Part shown: in pieces, positions 7,147 through 11,495 of the stretch | Layout: every line of letters starts with the position of its first letter | Position numbering within the stretch: the stretch's first letter is position 1 | NCBI GenBank assembly: GCA_020853995.1 | Contig: JADYXV010000131.1 | Coordinates: forward strand, 1-11,495 | Reading direction: 5' to 3' | DNA: 11,495 nucleotides | Source: Novosphingobium sp. | GTDB lineage: Bacteria > Pseudomonadota > Alphaproteobacteria > Sphingomonadales > Sphingomonadaceae | The notes under the pieces: generated by a model | The model's database searches: none | Told to the model about the DNA's origin: nothing | What the model saw: only the letters and a program-made list of their open reading frames with translations | Made by a program: the position numbers and the translations under genes

Positions 7147-7187
7147 GCGACGGGCGCCGGCAATAATCGGATGATGTCGGCTTGCAA
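7143..7187 (-). CDS. Possible 14-codon leader peptide upstream of the thioesterase
   Basis: TTG at 7187 opens a 14-codon frame (read as MQADIIRLLPAPVA) ending in TGA at 7145-7143. That stop overlaps the thioesterase ATG as ATGA, the classical geometry for translational coupling. The AAGGAGAGG at 7199-7191 places the AAGGAG core 6 nt before this TTG. Without such a leader, or the in-frame ATT start, this strong ribosome binding site would serve nothing. The alternative is that the thioesterase itself begins at ATT 7188. No peptide homology is expected at this length. Confidence 0.35.
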   Translation of the reverse strand: MQADIIRLLPAPVA

Positions 7188-7190
7188 TGA

Positions 7191-7199
7191 CCTCTCCTT
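7191..7199 (-). promoter_or_regulatory. Strong Shine-Dalgarno displaced from the first ATG
   Basis: AAGGAGAGG on the minus strand is the best ribosome binding site of the operon, yet it lies about 44 nt upstream of the first ATG (7146). It is correctly spaced for ATT at 7188 (in frame) or TTG at 7187 (leader frame). There is no ATG, GTG, TTG or CTG in the thioesterase frame between the upstream stop near 7243 and 7146. Confidence 0.65.
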
Positions 7200-7240
7200 G
7201 CGCGTTTGTCGCGACTCTTGGAAAGCCAGTGCTAGTGCAA

Positions 7241-7258
7241 CTTTACGTTAAGGGAAAG
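7241..7258. promoter_or_regulatory. Candidate operator upstream of the acyl-CoA operon (imperfect palindrome)
   Basis: CTTTACGTTAAGGGAAAG differs at two positions from a perfect 18-bp palindrome whose right half repeats ACGTAAAG. It lies about 95 nt upstream of the thioesterase ATG and about 40 nt upstream of the displaced Shine-Dalgarno. From memory, TTTACGT-type palindromes are bound by MerR-family LiuR regulators of branched-chain acyl-CoA catabolism in proteobacteria. The link is suggestive only, and no clear promoter hexamers flank it. Confidence 0.35.
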
Positions 7259-7348
7259 CCTTGTAACCCCCACAAATTGGGCGTTTGTTCAGCTTACGCT
7301 ACGGCATGCTGGTATCCCGGTGTGTAATTTTTTGTGATGCTATTGCGG

Positions 7349-8236
7349 CTACAACTGCGCCAATGCCGTTGGCAAATCCCGCCGCATCACATCGATCAGC
7401 CGCTGTACTTTGGGCAGCAAGTGACGGCGCTGTGGATAGACGGCCCATATCGGATCGTCACCGGGCCGGTTGGCTTGCAGAACCTCGGACAGTTGCCCTC
7501 CGGCGATTGCACGATTCACATAGAATGCGGGCAATTGGCACAGGCCCATACCCGCCAGTGTTGCCTCCATTACGGCCTCGCCATTATTACACCGCCAGCG
7601 GCCGCGCGGGCGCAATGTCCGTGGTTCACCGTCCACGCGAAAGCGCCAAACGTCCGATGTGGCCAGCAAGCATTCGTGCTGTTCCAGATCGTCGATCGAC
7701 TGCGGAACGCCGCGTTGGGCAAGGTAGTCCGGTGCAGCGCAAGTGACGATGCCACGCATAGCCACTTGGGTGCGGATCAGGCGGCTGTCGGCAAGTGCGC
7801 CTGTCCGAATTGCCAGGTCAAAGCCCTCAGACACCAATTCAACCACGCGGTTGGTCAGATCCAGATCTACCGAAAGTTTGGGATATTGCTGCACATATCT
7901 GCGCACGATTGGCGCCAGGAACCTCTCTCCGAGCGCGGTGGGGCAGGTGATGCGCAATTGCCCTTGCGGTTCGCCCTGCAGGTCGAGCATGGCAATGGCT
8001 TCATCGCGTTCGGCAATCAGACGGCGGAATTGATCAACCAGTGTACGGCCGGTATCGGTCAGGCTTACGGCGCGGGTGGTACGGTGAAAAAACTGCGCGC
8101 CAAGGCTTTGTTCCAGCCGTGCCACTGCGCGGCTGACATGTGAAGTTGAAGTGCCCAGCCGCTTGGCTGCCCCCACGAAAGTGCCGGTGTCGGCCACCGC
8201 CACAACTTCATCAAATCCATCCCAGCGACTGCTCAT
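7349..8236 (-). CDS. LysR-family transcriptional regulator
   Basis: The 295-residue protein has the LysR layout. A winged helix-turn-helix occupies about residues 5-65 (DTGTFVGAAKRLGTSTSHVSRAVARLEQ, then FFHRTTRAVSLTDTGR). A linker helix and a two-lobe effector domain follow from about 92 (GQLRITCPTALGERFLAPIV; later FDLAIRTGAL and GMGLCQLPAFYV). It resembles the CrgA/AaeR-type subgroup. LysR regulators usually control a divergent neighbour, here the class III alcohol dehydrogenase gene 97 nt away, and often their own promoter. The downstream thioesterase operon is on the same strand about 160 nt away and could be a second target. The ATG at 8236 has only a weak upstream AAGACGAG. The effector cannot be predicted. 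Confidence 0.93.
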   Translation of the reverse strand: MSSRWDGFDEVVAVADTGTFVGAAKRLGTSTSHVSRAVARLEQSLGAQFFHRTTRAVSLTDTGRTLVDQFRRLIAERDEAIAMLDLQGEPQGQLRITCPTALGERFLAPIVRRYVQQYPKLSVDLDLTNRVVELVSEGFDLAIRTGALADSRLIRTQVAMRGIVTCAAPDYLAQRGVPQSIDDLEQHECLLATSDVWRFRVDGEPRTLRPRGRWRCNNGEAVMEATLAGMGLCQLPAFYVNRAIAGGQLSEVLQANRPGDDPIWAVYPQRRHLLPKVQRLIDVMRRDLPTALAQL

Positions 8237-8267
8237 TGTTCTCGTCTTGCAACAGTGTTTATCGTAT

Positions 8268-8308
8268 TGGGCAATTTAACAGGTTCGCTGCAATTATGCT
8301 ATTGCCCA
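8268..8308. promoter_or_regulatory. Inverted repeat in the LysR/adh divergent region
   Basis: TGGGCAAT (8268-8275) and ATTGCCCA (8301-8308) are perfect 8-bp inverted repeats with centres 33 bp apart, about three helical turns. They lie between the LysR start (8236) and the dehydrogenase start (8334), so both half-sites would face the same side of the helix. This suits a divergent-promoter operator, plausibly for the neighbouring LysR protein, although they could also form a hairpin in the leader RNA. No convincing -35/-10 pair was recognised. Confidence 0.4.
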
Positions 8309-8333
8309 GACACTTTAAACGGAGACCCCGCAG

Positions 8334-9446
8334 ATGAAGACCCGCGCCGCAGTTGCCTTCGCACCCAAACAGCCGCTTGAAATTGTCGAGCTTGATCTTG
8401 AAGGCCCCAAGGCCGGTGAGGTTCTGGTCGAGTTCATGGCCACCGGCGTTTGCCATACCGATGCCTACACGCTTGACGGGTTTGACAGCGAGGGCCTGTT
8501 TCCCAGCGTGCTGGGCCATGAAGGTGCAGGCGTTGTCCGCGAAGTCGGACCCGGCGTCACCTCCGTAAAGCCCGGCGATCACGTGATTCCGTTGTACACT
8601 CCGGAATGCGGAAAGTGTAAAACCTGCCTGTCGGGCAAGTCCAACCTGTGCACCGCGATCCGCGCCACGCAGGGCAAAGGCCTGATGCCCGATGGCACCA
8701 CGCGCTTTTCCTACAAGGGTCAGCCGATCTATCACTACATGGGCTGCAGCACGTTCTCGAACTTCACCGTCCTGCCCGAAATCGCGGTGGCCAAGATCCG
8801 CGAAGACGCACCGTTCCAGTCCGCCTGCTACATCGGCTGCGGCGTAACCACCGGCGTCGGCGCTGTCACCAAGACCGCGAACGTTCAGCCCGGTGATAAC
8901 GTGGTGGTCTTCGGCCTCGGCGGTATCGGCCTCAATGTGTTGCAAGGTGCGCGGATGGCAGGGGCCAACAAGATCATCGGCGTCGATATCAATGCCGACC
9001 GTGAGGAATGGGGCCGCAAGTTCGGCATGACCGACTTCCTCAATTCCAGAGGTATGAGCCGCGAGGACACTGTCGCCAAGATTGTCGAGATGACGGACGG
9101 CGGCGCAGATTACACCTTCGATGCCACTGGCAACACCGAAGTCATGCGCACGGCTTTGGAAGCGTGCCATCGCGGTTGGGGCACCAGCATCATCATCGGC
9201 GTGGCCGAAGCGGGCAAGGACATTTCCACGCGCCCGTTCCAGCTTGTGACGGGCCGAAACTGGCGCGGGACGGCATTTGGCGGTGCCAAGGGCCGCACTG
9301 ACGTGCCCAAGATTGTTGACATGTACATGACCGGCAAGATCGAAATCGATCCGATGATCACGCACGTCATGGGCCTTGAGGAGATCAACACCGCGTTTGA
9401 TCTGATGCACGCTGGCAAATCAATCCGTTCAGTTGTGGTGTTCTGA
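8334..9446 (+). CDS. frmA: S-(hydroxymethyl)glutathione dehydrogenase / class III alcohol dehydrogenase
   Basis: The enzyme oxidises S-hydroxymethylglutathione, formed from formaldehyde and glutathione, to S-formylglutathione with NAD+. It also acts as an S-nitrosoglutathione reductase and long-chain alcohol dehydrogenase. The 370-residue length is typical. Catalytic zinc ligands are Cys40 (GVCHTD), His62 (LGHEGAG) and Cys169 (IGCGVTTG). Structural zinc ligands are Cys92, 95, 98 and 106 (ECGKCKTCLSGKSNLC). The NAD site has GLGGIG at 194-199 with Asp218 ending the second strand. The class III hallmarks, including the YHYMGCSTFSNFTVL stretch, are clear; the gene is also called adhC or flhA in other species. 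GGAGA at 8321-8325 lies 8 nt before the ATG. It is divergent from a LysR regulator and is followed by a terminator, not by the S-formylglutathione hydrolase gene often found beside it. Confidence 0.96.
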   Translation: MKTRAAVAFAPKQPLEIVELDLEGPKAGEVLVEFMATGVCHTDAYTLDGFDSEGLFPSVLGHEGAGVVREVGPGVTSVKPGDHVIPLYTPECGKCKTCLSGKSNLCTAIRATQGKGLMPDGTTRFSYKGQPIYHYMGCSTFSNFTVLPEIAVAKIREDAPFQSACYIGCGVTTGVGAVTKTANVQPGDNVVVFGLGGIGLNVLQGARMAGANKIIGVDINADREEWGRKFGMTDFLNSRGMSREDTVAKIVEMTDGGADYTFDATGNTEVMRTALEACHRGWGTSIIIGVAEAGKDISTRPFQLVTGRNWRGTAFGGAKGRTDVPKIVDMYMTGKIEIDPMITHVMGLEEINTAFDLMHAGKSIRSVVVF

Positions 9447-9479
9447 ACCTGAACTGGATCACACGGTACTGAGGAAACG

Positions 9480-9520
9480 AAAGGGGCCGGTTGGACTGCA
9501 ATGTCCAGTCGGCCCCTTTT
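9480..9520. terminator. Bidirectional intrinsic terminator between adh and SDR genes
   Basis: AAAGGGGCCG (9480-9489) pairs perfectly with CGGCCCCTTT (9510-9519). The stem continues through two G-T wobbles and five more Watson-Crick pairs (9492-9496 with 9503-9507), giving about 17 bp around a 6-nt loop (9497-9502). On the plus strand it ends in TTTT (9517-9520). On the minus strand the A-run at 9480-9482 supplies TTT. It sits between the convergent stops at 9446 and 9529, so it can serve both genes. Confidence 0.88.
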
Positions 9521-9528
9521 CGCGCAGA

Positions 9529-10308
9529 TCACATCGCCGATATTCCGCCGTCGAGCTTCAACTCGGCGCCTGTCATAAATCGGCTTTCGTCACTGGCGAG
9601 ATAGAGAACGCCTGCTGCGATATCGTCAGGCACGCCAACCCGGCCAAGCGGGACCTGGCGGGCCAGTTTGCCCATGACCACCGATTTCTCAAGGTTGGCA
9701 TTAGCGCTGATGTCATCAAGGATCGGCGTGTCAACGAAGGTGGGGTGGACCGAATTACAGCGGATGTCCCAGCCGCGCTTGGCGCAATACAGCGCCACCG
9801 ATTTGGAAAGCATCCACACCGCCGCCTTGCTGGCATTATAGCCAGGCATGGAATCCGACGCGATCAGGCCTGCGATCGAACTGATGTTGACGATGGATGC
9901 AGGCTGATTGTCACGCAACAGCGGCAGGGCCTTCTGGCAGCCAAGAAAAACACTGTCGACGTTGATCGCAAAGCCGCGATGCCATTCCTCCAAGGTGCAC
10001 GTTTCAATATTGCCGCGCACACCCACACCCGCATTGTTGACGAGCACCGACAGCCCGCCCAGCTTTTTAGCCGCCAAGGCCATGGCGGCATCCCAGTCAT
10101 CGGGGCTGGTCACGTCATGATGCATGGCAAAAGCCGTGCCGCCACCCAGTTCCGCGTTGATCGCTTCGGCAGTAGAATGTGCACCTGCGCCGTTGATGTC
10201 GGTTAGCAGAACCTTTGCACCCTCACGCGCAAGCATCCATGCATGAGCCGCACCAAGGCCCTGGGCCGCGCCGGTCACGAGAGCCTTCTTGCCATTTACT
10301 CTGCCCAT
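9529..10308 (-). CDS. Short-chain dehydrogenase/reductase (classical SDR)
   Basis: The 259-residue protein is a classical SDR, an NAD(P)-dependent oxidoreductase of alcohols, ketones or steroids. The cofactor motif TGAAQGLG is at 12-19, Asp37 at the end of the second strand (LLTDING) favours NAD(H) over NADP(H), and NNAG is at 91-94. The catalytic set is Asn115 (FAINVDSV), Ser143/144 (NISSIAG), Tyr157 and Lys161 (YNASK). The C-terminal DDIAAGVLYLASDESRFMTGAELKLDGG stretch is standard. It resembles the cyclopentanol/3-beta-hydroxysteroid dehydrogenase-like group, but the substrate cannot be assigned. CAGGAGG (10320-10314) gives a strong ribosome binding site that fixes the start. It appears monocistronic, ending in the shared terminator and diverging from the membrane protein gene. 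Confidence 0.93.
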   Translation of the reverse strand: MGRVNGKKALVTGAAQGLGAAHAWMLAREGAKVLLTDINGAGAHSTAEAINAELGGGTAFAMHHDVTSPDDWDAAMALAAKKLGGLSVLVNNAGVGVRGNIETCTLEEWHRGFAINVDSVFLGCQKALPLLRDNQPASIVNISSIAGLIASDSMPGYNASKAAVWMLSKSVALYCAKRGWDIRCNSVHPTFVDTPILDDISANANLEKSVVMGKLARQVPLGRVGVPDDIAAGVLYLASDESRFMTGAELKLDGGISAM

Positions 10309-10361
10309 TGCGGCCTCCTGCGTTGTATTGTTGTTTTGCCGAGAGCTTTTTCACAAATTGG

Positions 10362-10382
10362 ATTGCAGTGAAAGTCTGCAAT
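10362..10382. promoter_or_regulatory. Perfect 7-bp inverted repeat in the SDR/membrane protein divergent region
   Basis: ATTGCAG (10362-10368) and CTGCAAT (10376-10382) are perfect inverted repeats with a 7-nt spacer (TGAAAGT) and centres 14 bp apart. They lie 54 nt upstream of the SDR start and 90 nt upstream of the membrane protein start. This is a candidate operator for a dimeric regulator, with no cognate regulator encoded adjacent. The rest of the 163-bp gap holds no gene. Confidence 0.35.
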
Positions 10383-10435
10383 AGAGCAGTCTTGGTCCTG
10401 CGCAGAATATGCAGAGCCCAAATTCGTCAAATCAC

Positions 10436-10460
10436 AACGGATTGCTAACCGTTTCACGGT
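10436..10460 (+). promoter_or_regulatory. Overlapping small hairpins before the membrane protein gene
   Basis: AACGG (10436-10440) can pair with CCGTT (10449-10453). Alternatively ACCGT (10448-10452) can pair with ACGGT (10456-10460), directly before the AAGG ribosome binding site (10461-10464). The two structures exclude each other. The stems are only 5 bp, so this may be chance; a regulatory role is speculative. Confidence 0.2.
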
Positions 10461-10471
10461 AAGGCAGACCC

Positions 10472-11495
10472 ATGACCACGCGCCCGTCTCCTCCTCCGTC
10501 CGATGTCTCTGCAGGCGTTGGCATTGCCGGCCTTGTCGGCCTTGCCGTATGGGTGCTGGTTTGCCGCTATTGGCCTGCGATTGGTGAGGCTTTCGGGCTG
10601 CCCGGTCCGCGTGAGGTCATGGACGGCCCTGCCGCTGCCTTGGCCGCGATGGTGTTTTCGGGTGCAGGCATGGTCGGCTGGTCGCTGCTGGTGGATAAAG
10701 TCCACCGCCGCCCCTCAACCGGCATCGATTGGACCTCGCCGCGTCCATTGCGCAGCGTCATCGATGTTTCGATTACGAAGATTGCCGGATTGTGGGCCAC
10801 CTGGGCGTTGATCGGCTTCGCCTATTGCATCGCCCGCTGGTACTGGCGCGGGCAATATGTGTTTGCAATGGAAGTGCTGGAAAGCGCTGTTCCGTTCCTG
10901 TTTCTGGGTGCCATTCCTTATGTCCTGTGGCTGGACCGGGTGCTGGTAAACCCGCGGGACGGCGCATGGCATTTTGGCGCTATGCTGATTGGCCGCGAAC
11001 CGTGGGATGCCACCGAAGTAAAGCGCCACTGGCTGTCGTGGGCAGTAAAGGGCTTCTTCTGCGCCTTCATGATTTCCATCGTCCCCGGCGGGTTTGGCGC
11101 GGTGGTGCGCTATGACTGGGCCTCGGTCACGCACGATCCCGTCGCGCTGGCCATACTGCTCATCGAAACGATGTTCATGGTTGATGTGCAGATCGCGATG
11201 GTTGGCTATCTCCTCACCTGCAAACCGCTGGATTCACAGATCCGCTCGGCCAATCCGCACCTTGGCGCATGGGTTGCGGCGCTGATCTGTTATCCCCCGT
11301 TCATCCTTATGGGCGAAGGCGATGTGCTTGATTATCGGCATAACGGCGCTGAATGGATGTACTGGCTGCAAGGTCACGATACGCTGCTGTGGCTGTGGGC
11401 AGGCGCGCTGGTGTTCCTTACTGGAATCTATACCTGGGCGACGGTCGCGTTCGGTCTGCGCTTCTCAAACCTTACCTATCGCGGGGTCCTGACAA
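10472..11495 (+). CDS. Multi-pass membrane protein, probably isoprenylcysteine methyltransferase-like (partial)
   Basis: The frame from ATG 10472 is open for 341 codons to the window end. Hydrophobic segments lie at about 12-31, 53-74, 101-120, 135-155, 188-209, 223-247, 263-280 and 303-328, with many Trp and Tyr residues and no signal peptide. The last visible stretch, ATVAFGLRFSNLTYRGVL (323-340), resembles the segment that in sphingomonad ICMT-like proteins precedes the NGPYR..KHP methyl-donor-binding motif, which would fall just outside the window. On this basis it is probably a membrane methyltransferase-like protein with an extended N-terminal membrane domain; the target is unknown, since bacteria generally lack prenylated CaaX proteins. 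AAGG at 10461-10464, 7 nt before the ATG, supports the start. The catalytic part is not visible, so the family call is tentative; existence of the gene is secure. Confidence 0.7.
   Translation, partial: MTTRPSPPPSDVSAGVGIAGLVGLAVWVLVCRYWPAIGEAFGLPGPREVMDGPAAALAAMVFSGAGMVGWSLLVDKVHRRPSTGIDWTSPRPLRSVIDVSITKIAGLWATWALIGFAYCIARWYWRGQYVFAMEVLESAVPFLFLGAIPYVLWLDRVLVNPRDGAWHFGAMLIGREPWDATEVKRHWLSWAVKGFFCAFMISIVPGGFGAVVRYDWASVTHDPVALAILLIETMFMVDVQIAMVGYLLTCKPLDSQIRSANPHLGAWVAALICYPPFILMGEGDVLDYRHNGAEWMYWLQGHDTLLWLWAGALVFLTGIYTWATVAFGLRFSNLTYRGVLT

Noticed and set aside
7200..7348. Possible further gene or RNA between the LysR gene and the thioesterase operon
   Set aside because: Apart from the operator-like 18-mer and a short TTGT-N7-ACAA dyad at 7261-7275, I found no open frame with a ribosome binding site, no riboswitch-like architecture and no terminator hairpin with a T-run.
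8259..9410. Long 383-codon open frame on the minus strand opposite the class III alcohol dehydrogenase
   Set aside because: It is a codon-bias shadow of a highly conserved, catalytically complete plus-strand gene. Its protein is rich in His, Ala, Gly and Asp without any recognisable domain, and it also spans the LysR/adh promoter region.
1..11495. Mobile elements, tRNA genes, CRISPR arrays or attachment sites
   Set aside because: Reading both strands gave no transposase or integrase motifs, no regularly spaced repeats, no tRNA-like cloverleaf and no long flanking duplications. The genes look uniformly chromosomal in codon use.

Overview
The window looks like chromosomal DNA of an alphaproteobacterium, most likely a sphingomonad (Novosphingobium/Sphingopyxis-like). 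This is inferred from the moderately high GC content, the codon use, an alphaproteobacterial-style Der GTPase (NKAE in its first G4 motif), a DUF983 protein next to der, and a C-terminal gene resembling sphingomonad isoprenylcysteine-methyltransferase-like membrane proteins. I see no rRNA, tRNA, CRISPR array, insertion sequence or phage gene. No gene-free stretch exceeds 300 bases. The two end genes (minus strand from 669, plus strand from 10472) run off the window.

Layout from left to right. (1) A secreted CHAP-domain hydrolase on the minus strand is cut by the left edge. It diverges from der (plus strand, ribosome-assembly GTPase), which is followed after 12 nt by a DUF983 zinc-ribbon membrane protein. 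(2) A four-gene minus-strand operon occupies about 7.15 kb down to 2.63 kb and converges on the DUF983 gene. In transcription order it encodes a TesB-like acyl-CoA thioesterase, a beta-lactamase-family serine hydrolase, a FadB-type 3-hydroxyacyl-CoA dehydrogenase lacking the hydratase half, and a FadA-type thiolase. The spacers are 13, 14 and 28 nt. (3) A LysR-type regulator (minus) diverges from a glutathione-dependent formaldehyde dehydrogenase / class III alcohol dehydrogenase (plus). That gene ends in a strong hairpin terminator shared with a convergent SDR dehydrogenase (minus). (4) The SDR gene diverges from a partial multi-pass membrane protein (plus) that probably belongs to the ICMT-like methyltransferases.

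The operon supplies the last two steps of a beta-oxidation spiral (3-hydroxyacyl-CoA oxidation and thiolysis) plus two hydrolases, but neither an acyl-CoA dehydrogenase nor an enoyl-CoA hydratase, so those must come from elsewhere. A palindrome-like 18-mer upstream (7241-7258) is a plausible operator.

The strongest oddities are a Der whose first P-loop lacks its invariant lysine (Thr15 instead), and the thioesterase start region. There, a near-perfect Shine-Dalgarno sequence lies about 40 nt upstream of the first ATG. It faces both an in-frame ATT and a 14-codon TTG-started leader whose TGA overlaps the ATG. I did not find clear evidence of a wholly new multi-gene system.
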